Part shown: positions 1-11,454 of the stretch, one piece after another
Position numbering within the stretch: the first letter of the stretch is position 1
Layout of the letters: each line of letters opens with the position of its first letter
DNA from: Phallusia mammillata
Lineage: Eukaryota; Chordata; Ascidiacea; Phlebobranchia; Ascidiidae
Assembly: GCA_003260075.1 (NCBI GenBank)
Contig: QLIY01000362.1
Span: 69,432 to 133,431 of the forward strand
DNA length: 64,000 nt
Direction: 5' to 3'
Notes under the pieces: model-generated
Seen by the model: only the letters and a program-made list of their open reading frames with translations
Told to the model about the DNA's origin: nothing
The model's database searches: none
Program-made: the position numbers and the translations under genes

Positions 1-67
1 TATGTGTCCCCTTCAGGGAAGGGGACCCATAATTAATGTTTGTGCAATTTTTGGTAATAGAAATTAC

Positions 68-3000
68 ATCTTGCAGCAAATCTGATTTCGAATCCTCGTT
101 CATTCACAGAACCATCAGATTTGAATTCCAGTTTGACAAAATTTTCAGTTGTGTAGAAATCATCATTTGGGTTTGCCCCCGAAAACTCGGTTATTTCTTG
201 CGACATGGAATCGTAAATCTAAAACCAAAATCTTTTACTGATGCAGCAATTTCACAAAGATCAGAGCACTAACCTTTAGTTTGTCGCAACAATTTTCTGT
301 GTAAAAGTCAACAAAACCGATTTGGATGATAAAATTAGTTGGGGCTGTCACCACCCATTCACAAGTTTTTGCAGATGGGTAATTCCCTGGGTAATTTGGG
401 GTTGTTATTGTTGGGTTGTGCCCTGGTTCTACTGTGAAATTTCCACCACAAGTGTTTGATGGTGTCACAACTGCACTTGGTGAAGTCACAACTACATTTG
501 GTGATGTCACAGTGGGACTGTTACACATTGATTCTTGACAGCAGGTTATGTTGCAGTTTGTGACGTTGAGACCAATTGGACCAGCAGCAACTTGCGTGGA
601 GATAAACGGGCATGTCAAGTTTGCACAATCTTCAGCTGGGATACACCCGGCCACGAAAACTTCCGCACTGACACCTAACAAACAAACTTGTTTATTACAT
701 GACAATGTACAGATTGATGCTTAATGGGAAAATACTAGTTTGTTTCAGTTCCAATAGTGTGTAGTTTGGCATATTCTTGGATCAAAAACACAATAATTTA
801 CAAACAATATTCCACACTATTATATCAGCACTATAACTGTGGCTCTTTTCAAGACAGCATGTGGTTCTTGGACAATCTTACTTTGCCTCTTCTTAAACCG
901 GGTATGTAGCACAAATGATGGATATTTTTTAAACTTACCATTAACTTGAGCTTCACTTATCATATGTACACAAGATTCAAAGTGACACGAAACAACTTCT
1001 TCCGAGTTGGACATCACCACATTTCCAACTTTAACTCGATTTATGCTGGCACAGGAGAAGTTTGAAACTAAAAAAGTTTATGTCGGTTGAAAATCTGACA
1101 CAAGTCTAATGTTTAAAGTGTAATAATGTGTAGAAAAGTGGTAAAGCAGCAAGTGTGGCAAGTGATGTTCCTATGCTGCTGTGGTTTTATCTGTTTGATA
1201 TTTGAAAACTAGAAGGGCTGTTTTACATATAATGCAACTGGATTGTCTGACATTAGGTTTAGAACACATTTAAAGTTGTTAATGGTGCATTTTTTAAAAT
1301 ACAGTGGTAACAAGTTTTATTTAAATCAGAGGCTGTTTTATTATTTGGTTGTGATTTGAAACAAAAATTAAGCAGGTACAAAAATTTTTGACACAAAGAA
1401 AAAGTTACAGACAACATACCTGGAATTTCAGTCTCAGTGCTTGAATCAACACCCACTGCAGTGACATTTACTTCTTCTAAATCTGGTGTTACTGTACACA
1501 AATAAATGTGGATGTGTGAAAGTTTTATTCATACTGCGGATGTTCTGCTTAGTTGCGTGTATCATATTTTGATTTGTTTATCACAAGAGTTATTTGTATT
1601 CTGTAAAACACACCTGCAGATAAGATGCCACTGAATCCTTGGTAGCTGATCGAGCCATCACTTCGAAATCGGAGAGCAAGTGTATTGCCAGGTGAATATC
1701 GGCTTGTAGGCACTCCTCCTGTTGATTCAGCCCCTTTAAGTTGGTCAATTTCAGTCCCATTAACTCTAGAGTCAAACAACTGGAAGAAAACAATGCTTTG
1801 AAGAGAAGCGATTTGACTTGGTGTAAATAGAAAACTCACTGTTAGTTGATCACAACATCCCTCTGTGACAAAATAATTAAGCAGCAATCTTAGTTTCATT
1901 CCTTCAGTTGTCGTAACAACCAACCAACAATCCAAGTCGTTTCCATAGTTATTAGGATAGTTTATTGATTTTATGGCAACATTTCTTCCTGGTGTCACAA
2001 AAACTTCTTGTTCCTCACAAACTGAAAAACAGCACTAAGTTTGTAATATGGACCCAAAATACATTTAATAAACTCAAACCACAACCATAAAAAAGCTGGA
2101 AAAAAAGTTTTGGTTGCAACTAAAAATGCATTTTTTGGCATTTTTATTTTTATAGGTTTACTTTTTACCTGTTACATTGGTCTTTTGCATATTTGCTGTT
2201 GGCTCTGAAAAAATAGAAAAGAAATTATAAAAGGAGCAGCGAAAAAGCCAAGTTTAACATTTAAAGAAATATTTTTCTTACCTGGTTTTGGAATCTCAGG
2301 TGAATCAATTTCTGCAACAAAATATTTCACAAAGTATTTCATCTTGTATTATTAGTGTATAGTTATAAGTTACCATAAAATGATGAAGTAAATCCAGTTC
2401 TTTCCACAGAATTGTCAGAGTAAAAATAAACAAGGAGAACACCATTTGTTGAGATAAAACTTCTTCCAGAAATTTGATTGTCCAATCTCTCCATGAGGTT
2501 TGTTTTGGAATCACCGTCATAAATCTGTCACATAAAAAAACTTGATGAATGCTATTTTCTGCGACCGTGCAATATGTGGCTAGAATCAAATGCGTATTTT
2601 GCTTGTAGTTTAGCATATTTGGTAAGCAACAAAGTAAAATCACCTTGTGGTATACACAGGTGCACCCCGCGATCTAATTTTTACCATTGTATTTGAACTC
2701 ACAGTAACAGAGGTTGCACAACCCTGTTGTAGGCAGTCTGATTTTGAGATGTTGTTTTAACCCAAGTATAAATGAAATCAACTAATTTGTTGCAACATCC
2801 ATTACATATCAGGAGTCAAATGAGTTGGGTTTATGTAATAGTTGGTCTTTTTATTCATTTCTGCTATGTAGAGAAAATAGTTGGTTTACTATACTTATGA
2901 ATTAGCTTGTGGCAATAGTTTAGTTTTTCGCAGCATTTTTTAATTTTGTTTGCTTTGAAATTTTGTAGCTATGAAGTACTGTAGATGAAAAAGAAGCAAC

Positions 3001-4897
3001 ATTTTCGGCTAACACACAGAATAGAAAATGTATAAAAGTTTTGTCAACGTGATTCACCTGGAGATAATCACAACATGACTCGGTGTGAAGTGTAACCACT
3101 GTAAAGTTGACTTGCTTGCCTTCACTGGCGCGAATCAGCCAAGAGCATTCACTGTTGCTAGGGTAACCATTCGGGTAGCCAGGCGACTTAATAGTTTGAG
3201 CGGTAATTGTAGCGGTTGCAATGAACCCGCATGCTGCTGCTGTTGTTGGCTGAGTCGTGATTTTTAAATCTGCAAGAAAGCAATCATAACAGTTTCTGGA
3301 AGTTTATTTTTTTGTAACTGTTAAACAACAAACCTTTGGTAGTGGGTGGTGAACTCGGTGCTGAAACAAAAAAATAAAAAAGGGTTGTTATTTGAAGTGT
3401 GTAAAATTCCGTAATAGACAACAAGCTATAGAAGTCGAAACAAACTTGTTTTAAATTGAATTGTTTTAAAAAAAAGTTAATTGTTTACTGTGTCGCTTTT
3501 GCATCACAACTTTATTATTAAATTTCTCACCAACGACCGCTGTATAGTTTATGGAGAAACCAGCGTAAGAGAACGTCCCGTCTGACGTAAACGTCGCTCT
3601 GACAATATTGCTCTGTGATGTCATAGAAGCGCCTCTCATCAGAAAACCCGAGTACACGTCACTGGGTTCTACGTCATCGTCGTTGTAAACCTGTGAACGT
3701 TATGACGAAATAATTCAGGTATTGTTACGCATCTCACTTCGAAAACCATAATTTTACAGACCAAGGCATACGTTTTAATTAGGGTTGGCCCGATACCAAT
3801 ATTTTGAACCGATACCCGATATTTTACCCCAAAAGTACTGCGATCCGATACCCGATACTTTGCAAACAAGCAAAAACATTTTCAAACTGATGTATTTGTA
3901 ATGTGTTTTCCCATCACAGTTAATTTAACAACACACTCAGTCTAATAAATCACTTAAGGCCGTAAAATGCCCAGGTCTGGTAAAGACTCTTTGGCAAATC
4001 AGCTGGCGAGCTAACGATGCCCTAACGACGGTGGTGCATTGGAGGCATAACTAACGATTGGTGCACTTGTTGTTACGCATCTGATCACGTGATTACGTTT
4101 ATGCTACGCGCTTTGCAACGTCTTACCGGCGTCTATTGTTTGTAACGTCTTACCGGCGTTAATGTTTTACGACTTTGACAACAAAAAACATTTAACGATC
4201 ATGGCTTTAGGCAGAGAATGGGATTGTCTGTTAATATCCCCAAAACAGTGAAGGAATCCCAAAACATATGACGTTTGGGTCATTTCTTAACGCCAACTTT
4301 TGTATTGCAAAATCGCAGGTAGTTTAATTGGGATTTAAAAGTTCACCTAACGGCATAGAAAATAATTTGTCACTGATAACACTAGGAATGTCTAAATACA
4401 CTTGGCCATACAAATTAAAGACCTGCCGTTTCGAAACTTATGCTTACAAACGTCTACAATGAACTTTGTGCGTTGTGACGCTCGCTCGCAATTAACGCGG
4501 GCCTAAAAAACGTGTTGCGGCATTAAGTCGCTGTAGCGATTTAGGTCATCTTATTTCATTAAATCCAAAACGAACGCGTTTTTTAGTTGTAGTCCCATAA
4601 ATATTTTATCACAGCCGATGGTTGTTGTTTTTTGCCTCCTTTCATTTTCAATTTTACACATGATAAAGTCTCAAAAAAAGTATCGGACGAGTACCGATAC
4701 TGCTCGAAGCAGCGGGTATCGGCGCCGATACAGTACTATCGGGCCATCCCTAGTTTTAATGATAAAACAGGGGATAATCAACAAACATATTCATTGGTTT
4801 TGACGCAAAGCTTCGTGACGTTAAGTTTTGTGTGTTTTGTTGCGATTGTCTAAATAGGACTGAACTCAACCTACTATGTTGTTGTCAAAGTTGGGGT

Positions 4898-4958
<61 letters not shown>

Positions 4959-5884
4959 GGATAATCAACAAACATATTCATTGGTTTTGACGCAAAGCTT
5001 CGTGCCGTTAAGTTTTGTGTGTTTTGTTGCGATTGCCTAAATAGGACTGATTTATAACTCAACCTACTATGTTGTTGTCAAAGTTGGGGTTATTGCGTGA
5101 TTTACCGAAGTTTGGTGTGCAAACGTTTTCAAACACTTTTTTCACTGTGTAACACTTGTGGGGTCGAAGTGTTATTCGGTGCAGGTGGTCAAGAGTCAAA
5201 ACACTAAGTCAAACGGTTCCGAAGATAACACAGGGCAATGTAGGTGCGAGTGTTTTTGCCTTAGTCTACAATACAGCGTTTGCGAAATAACTGTCAATGG
5301 GAGAATCGACAGCCTACGATTGGTGTTTTGGGTTATTCAAGTAATTCACCAAAGCAACCCAGAACAAGGTCAGGTAAAGGTCAACTTGATGATCACGTGA
5401 CAAACTCAACTGGGATATTCCGAGTGATCAACCGGTCAATATTTGCTGTAAATCACTTCTCCCGCTTTGAAACATAAAAAAAAATTATCAGGTCGATTGA
5501 GGTAGGAATTTTGGCGGAAGTACTTAGTTGTGAAGTTTCCCCAGTTGTGGAAAGTTTCTTGCGCCCCTCAAATGCAGGAAGTTATTCAGGGTAGAATTGA
5601 CCGGCGCTTGGCGTTTCTGTCGACTTTGTGAAAATTTTTTGCAGCGATTCAAAGTTAATGCTGCAACTTCTCAAGCCACTGCTGGCACGAGTTCAGAGAT
5701 TGTTTGAAAAATTGTTACTTAGGCCAGGGTCGGCAACCTTTTTTTGCACTGCGGACCGTTTTTGAAACTGAAAACATATCGCGGACCGACATTAAAAAAA
5801 CTACAAATACTTAGCAATAAAAACGCTTAAATTAGTTTATCTTCCCCGGGATGCGAGGGGAAATCGTTTTAAAGCATTTAACCT

Positions 5885-5975
<91 letters not shown>

Positions 5976-7650
5976 TGCCGAACACTGGCTTAGGGAATAA
6001 TAAAAACGCTCGGTTACTTAGATTTTCCGAATTATTCCGAACTTACCCGAAGTTTATCACAGCATGATTCGCTTCGGAAACTGTCAATCACAAATTGAAT
6101 CACGTGACCAGACGGAGCAGTCATCAACCAATGACATTCCTCATCGTCGTCATAGCTACCAGGCCAGCCCGGTGACGTCAGTACTTGCGTCACTCCTACG
6201 ATAGCGGTCAGATTGCGAGCGCCACACCGTGGTTGGGCTGAAAAAATCAAATGCAACTTTTAGCTTCGAAATAAATTCAACCAAAATTTTAGCTTTCTTA
6301 CGTTCTGTGCCTGATCCTTCCGACATACCTGAGAAAAACAACAACGACTCATTAAAAATGTTTTTTTACATAAGCAACATTCTGTGGTGGGATTTAAAAC
6401 TTTTTCAGCCAGTTTTGTCACAAAAGTCATATTTTTCTGCCGGTTCTGTTACAAAAAGTCTATTGACAGTAACCAGTAATGTTAACCGATTTGCTGATCT
6501 CATAAAATTTGAGACGGTTCTATAGAACTGGTGCGACCCGACTGAATCCCACCACTTGATGAATGGAAAAATCGTTGATATATGCTTCATTATTTGTTCC
6601 GAACATTTAACAAACCTTGTGTGGCCGCCTCCGTGTCTATCGATTCAACGAATGACGTCACACTTGCCGCCACTGACGTCATAGCCTCGGTTACCAGGGC
6701 TGCATTGGTGATGTCGATAATGGGCGATAGAGTGGTCACGGTTGCCGGGACAACGGCGTCGTTGCAATAATCGGAGTCGCAGCAGCTCGCCTGGCAGTTG
6801 CTGAATGAAACCTGCTGCGTCATGCTTCCCACGACGCCCGATGATTTCAGAGCACTACAATTAAGTTGCCCGCACTGAAGGGTCGGGATGCAGTTGCCAG
6901 TGACAACCGAACCACTGAGAGCTGAAACAGATATTTGGTTGATTAAAACATCGAGCCAATAAATGATAAGTAAGCTTTCTGGTGCATAAACCGGAAGTTG
7001 GCAACCCCCGGGCCGCATCCCGGTGCCAGTCCGCGAGGGGTTTGGTACCGGGTCGTATAATTTTTAAGGGTAAATGCTTTAAAACATTTTGCCTTGTATC
7101 CCGGGATTGATAAACCAATTCAGACGTTCTCATTGCTGAATATTTGTAGTTAAGGCGGTCCGACCCCTGGCTTAGACATTTAGTTGTTTTTACGAACTTG
7201 CTGCTTAACACGGAATGGATTTTGGCAAGTGTTCAAGGAGCCAACTAGGAAAGTTGAAAGTATTTTCTTGTTGGGTAAACTATGAACAAACATTGCAAGC
7301 AGAACAGAAAACATAATCACAGTTTCAACTTTCGTGTTAACTACGCAGAACCTTTTCATTCGTAGAAAGTTTATTTCACTGGTTTACCTCCGAATCCTTG
7401 AACTTGCGATGTTGTGTCGGCTGAAAGACGGAAGCAGCTTTGTCCGGGGCAATCATCAGGCTCCTTTTGATCCATAGCAACTTGACCGAGAACTTCGACT
7501 CTCAGTATGTTGTAACATCTGATCCCTGGAACACAGTTGTGTTTTAAACTTGAAATTTAGTTATAGCGAATTTGAAACATTCTTACCTTGTGACGTAGAT
7601 ATGCAGGCGCATAACACCACCAGGAGGCGGTAGACGACTCCTGACTTCAT
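68..7650 (-). CDS. secreted LU/CUB mosaic protein A (3' end outside window)
   Basis: Sixteen exons, 5' to 3': 7587-7650, 7388-7525, 6616-6921, 6047-6237, 3531-3690, 3334-3360, 3058-3269, 2374-2524, 2282-2311, 2169-2204, 1840-2021, 1614-1779, 1420-1491, 939-1067, 274-674, 68-218. All boundaries are GT-AG and the phases agree, giving 805 codons plus one base before the window edge. The start at 7650 opens a signal peptide (residues 1-21, hydrophobic VVYRLLVVLCAC, then STSQ). Order: LU1 (about 22-123) with a Thr/Val-rich tail, CUB1 (170-286), CUB2 (296-416), CUB3 (439-554), LU2 (579-675), CUB4 (676-805), with short Pro/Thr linkers. LU domains show ten cysteines ending SCCDSDYCND or TCCQESMCNS. 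CUBs keep the SPGYP/NYP motif and end in CCDxL. LU2b and CUB4a share one exon. It is presumably extracellular; ligand unknown. Paralogous in parts to the gene at 11455-14851. Confidence 0.85.
3780..4752. mobile_element. hAT-like non-autonomous element, 973 bp
   Basis: Ends are TAGGGTTGGCCCGATACC and the near-complement ending TACTATCGGGCCATCCCTA. Both sides carry a perfect 8-bp target duplication, GTTTTAAT (3772-3779 and 4753-4760). Internally, degenerate GATACCCGATA repeats lie near both ends; no transposase frame is seen. It sits in the CUB1 middle intron of gene A. Confidence 0.88.
4899..4956 (+). other. 58-C run between duplicated flanks
   Basis: The roughly 135 bases before it (from GGGATAATCAAC to GTTGGGGTT) are repeated after it with few differences. 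It is longer than the other joins but has the same layout. Confidence 0.75.
5725..5987. mobile_element. hAT-like MITE (GGTCGGCAACC family) holding an 87-C run
   Basis: It starts CAGGGTCGGCAACC and ends GGTTGCCGAACACTG. The flanks ACTTAGGC and GCTTAGGG agree at 6 of 8 positions, an eroded target duplication. Bases 5886-5972 are an uninterrupted C-run which may replace unsequenced interior. Intronic in gene A. Confidence 0.75.
6382..6560. mobile_element. eroded hAT-like MITE (GTGGTGGGATT family)
   Basis: Ends TGTGGTGGGATT and GAATCCCACCAC match those of the element at 63017-63255. Internal GACAGTAACCAGTAATG and CTCATAAAATTT stretches are shared in inverted orientation. No clear target duplication. 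Lies between exons 3 and 4 of gene A. Confidence 0.65.
6993..7176. mobile_element. probable hAT-like remnant
   Basis: The left end reads GTTGGCAACCCCCGGGCC and the right GGCGGTCCGACCCCTGG, resembling inverted ends of the GGTCGGCAACC family, but no target duplication is visible. Intronic in gene A. Confidence 0.4.
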
Positions 7651-8662
7651 GTTACAACAAATTTCTATTTGATTGAAAATTTCTGTAAAAAGTGTCGGAT
7701 GAGCTGAAACTTAAATGTTCGTTACCATTTCTCTACGTCACTGTACCGGGGTCGGTAACCTGCTTTGCGCACTCAACCTTGGCCAACTTAAAGCCAACAT
7801 TCCAAACGGAATTGCTCCATACGGCAGTTTGCACGCGAGGTGATTTTTAAGGCACGTCAAACGATTTCTGGGGTCATATTCAAGCATTTTTACGACATAA
7901 TTTAAACCAAATGCATATCTTATTTTTAGTTTGTTATGATGCAACAATCTAAAAATCCTGCCTACACACATGAATATGCTTACCTACTGATTACTGCATA
8001 AATCAACTGGTACTAACTACAATTGCACAAAAATGTTGGCACCACACAGACAGTTTACAGCATCTTTATACACAGGTTCATGAAACCGCATAAATTCCCC
8101 ACAAATAACTAGCGAAACCCCCTCGGGAAATAACTAGCTGCGTGGGAGTAACATGTTACAACACGTGATCGGAAATTCTGGTTAAGACTGCCGACTTTTC
8201 GGATGTTGATCGCGTGATGACATTTGAAGGTACACAGTATTTTCCAGGGTAATTTTTATCTCGAAAAACTCTACCTCCGACGTAAAGTCGAACCGAAAAA
8301 CTCTACCTCCCACGTAAAGTCAAAAAGTTTGACAAAAAAGTTATAGTGTTACGAACACATTTAAAGGCATAAAGTATATTTCAGAAACAAAGTTGGACGC
8401 TTAACACCCTAAACTTGCTGTTTATAGTTTCTGCAAACAATAAACGTCATTTCGATGGAGCGGAAATTTCATCGGCTGATGTCATAACACGTGACGTTGA
8501 TCAGTAAATCTGGCGACTTTGACAGATTTTGATCGTTCAAACAACAACAGAGTGATTGATACATCGGCCACAAACCAATCACGATTATCAAACTTCGAGG
8601 AATTTGCCAAGTTTCACATGCGACAGAGTATCGAAATATTTTGAAGCGAACATCATTTACAC

Positions 8663-8812
8663 CAGGGGTCGGCAACCTTTTTTGCACTGCGGACCGGTTT
8701 GAAACTGAAATTTTTATCACGGACCGGTCTTTGAAAACCACAAATGTTCAGTACTTAGAACCAACTACAGTTATTACACCTTTGATGCAATGTGAACCTT
8801 AAGCAAGTTTTA

Positions 8813-8864
<52 letters not shown>

Positions 8865-8914
8865 ACCCCTCACGGTCCAGCACCGGGCCGCGGACCGGTG
8901 GTTGCCGACCGCTG
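8663..8914. mobile_element. hAT-like MITE with perfect 8-bp target duplication
   Basis: It begins CAGGGGTCGGCAACCTT and ends GGTTGCCGACCGCTG, flanked by ATTTACAC on both sides (8655-8662 and 8915-8922). It contains GCACTGCGGACCGG near the left and CGGACCGG near the right end. A 51-base C-run (8814-8864) lies inside. Confidence 0.88.
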
Positions 8915-10720
8915 ATTTACACAACATTGATCATGTCTTTGTGATATGCCCCATAACAATTTTTGACTTTCCAATCTACTTTTATTTGCTGGTTGCTCAA
9001 GTAATAAGAAATAAAACAGAAATCATACAAAAAAACAAATATGTCAGGAGAATTAATTGAATTGTCTTGTGGTGCTAAAATGCCCTTGGCTCGAAAATTC
9101 TAGTGTTAAAAATACATTTGCCGGTGATTGTGCAGTTTGTCATATCCTGGCTGTTACTGGCCCGGCATTTATTTGCTAAACAATATCGAACGTTGCCAAC
9201 AAAAATTCAGGTAGTTCCACAAATTTTTACTGTAATTTTTCCGGCCTACAAGCTGTTGAACACAAATTATATGAAGTATTTTAACGTATATCCAGACTTT
9301 TAACGTTTCGACATTTTTCATTTCTGACCTGAACATGCATGTTGAAACATAGTCTACTTTCATATAATGACTAAAACTTATCTTATTCTGCAACAACACA
9401 ACGTCGCATAAAGCAGTACTTTAGAGGCAGGCCCCTGCATTTGGTGTCTGCAATTACACCAGAGACGATGATTAAAGTGGCTGTCATCAAATTATCCCCA
9501 ACAAAAGAAGTCAGCAAGGGGCAAAGGTCTGACGTAATCACAAAGTTCAAGCATCTCGCGTCTTCGGTCGTAACAAGCTAATGTTTTGTTTACATCACAA
9601 TCAAGTGCTGCTTGGATTAGAATGATCTTTCGCAAAGTCACAACCAACCAATTGTTACGTCATGTCGACTTAGCGGCGCGTTTTAATTCGTTTATATTTT
9701 TAACTAAACGTCAAACAAGCAAGATAGTTTGCGAAACATAAACTTGACACTGTGGTTATCCGACTTGTGTTTTCACAAAAAACAAAAAACCCTCCAAAAC
9801 GGCATATCGCGTCACTGCTCTGTGATGTCATAATACCATGTCTATCTAGCCTTCTACTTTTCCTCTACAGCTTTAATTTTAAACTCAGACTTTGCGATGA
9901 AATGGGAGTTCTGCTAAAATTTGTTTAACTTGTGTTTGCAGACAAAACTCCTTCAATGCAACCGCGTCAACTTGCTACAAGAGTTGCCACCCCCCAATAC
10001 AACGTGCACGCCTCGAACAATGCTTCTCCGCTGCAATCCTTCTTCTTTCTTTATTACGCCACAATTACTTGTATTGTTGACGCAGTGCCAGAATTGCCGG
10101 CAAACGTGAGTAATTTTTTTGTTCTTTGGCTTCAATTTGTTGCAAGTCGTGCCTGTTTGAGGCTGCCGTGTGATTTTCTCGGGTAATTGATTACTTTGAC
10201 ATTTTGATCTCTTGAATTTTGGGGCTGGCATTTCAGTGAAAAGTTGGCGAACTTTCGTAATGTACAAGTTTTTTGTGTTTTCAATGCTCTGGTTAAGGCT
10301 GAGAAAAAGATTTTGTCGTTTCTGGTTTGTATCACAGATTTGACAAGTTCTGTCTGTAGAATGTTTTCAACAAACAACTTTGCAATAATTTGTTAAAACC
10401 TCGAACCACAAAGTTGTTTGTTCGCAACAGTTGGTCTTGTACTTGAATACGCGTGAATGCAAGAACCGGGAAATTTTGCGAATAACTTTCTCAGCGTGTT
10501 GTCGTCAACCGATCATGTAATGACGTTTATTTACTGCGACAGTTTTATTGCGATTTATGGAGGGTGGAACCCAAGAGCGTCTGGCAATTACTGACAATAA
10601 CTGAAAGAATGAATTCAATTATGTCTTATCAGGCTTTTAAACTTGACTGTTGACATTTTAAGGGGTCAGCTCGATAAAGACTTGATGGACTGAAAATGAT
10701 TTTAAATAGCCTCAGTTAAG

Positions 10721-10730
10721 CCCCCCCCCC
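10721..10730 (+). other. ten-C contig-join tract
   Basis: 10590-10720 recurs as 10731-10860 with three or so substitutions in about 130 bases. Confidence 0.85.
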
Positions 10731-11454
10731 ACTGACAATAACTGAAAGAATGAATTCAATTATGTCTTATCAGGCTTTGAAACTTAACTGTTGACATTTT
10801 AAGGGGTCAGCTCGATAAAGACTTGGTGGACTGAAAATGATTTTAAATAGCCTCAGTTAATCTGTCGAAATTTGCAGCATCTTGTTCCCATTATTTGGTA
10901 AAAGTGAAATCCACCTAAAAGTTAAAACATCTAAACTGCCGCCGACTTCTTGAAAGCAAATTGCTAAATTCACATAAATTACAAGTGCTGACCGGTAAAC
11001 TCTATCCAGTTCAATCTGGCTGTTGAGCCACTAACTTTGCTACACATGTCCTTTTAACTACCTCACTTGTGTTATAGCGTGACGATGGATCGTGTGTTTG
11101 GCTAAAGTTGTACGGGCATTGGCACGAGATCACTTCAAAATACCTGGCACACAACCAAACGTTTTTCATTTAATTCCTTATCCTGCAAAATTTTGACTAA
11201 AAGTTGTCCAACGGTTTGTTGTATATTTACAAAGATCACATCCGATTCGCAAAGTCAGTTTGATTTCACTGAAGCAATTAAAAAACTACTTTTCTCCGAC
11301 CGAAAAGCATTGGTCCATTTTAGACAGAATTGACAAAATATAATGCAACATGTCAATCAAAGAAACAATTTCGGTTTAACTCGAGCGACGCGACTCCTAC
11401 ATTACTGCGACGACGTTCAAACGCTCAAAGATACAACACACACGAACTCCCACT

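Larger units (their letters stand above)
7651..11454. other. intergenic gap between genes A and B
   Basis: It holds the upstream region of gene A and the downstream region of gene B, a hAT MITE (8663-8914) and a duplicated 130-bp block around a ten-C run at 10721. No exon with coding character was found; open frames here are short and lack family motifs. The promoter of gene A should lie just above 7650, but no clear core element was seen. Confidence 0.6.

Noticed and set aside
4899-4956. C-runs as G-quadruplex or i-motif regulatory elements
   Set aside because: Short runs have constant length, one strand and allelic flanks; an assembly explanation is simpler. Only the two runs inside MITEs are left open.
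4874-5062. Minus-strand open frame with a long polyglycine tract
   Set aside because: It is only the reading of the 58-C run and its duplicated flanks; no splice sites, homology or codon pattern.
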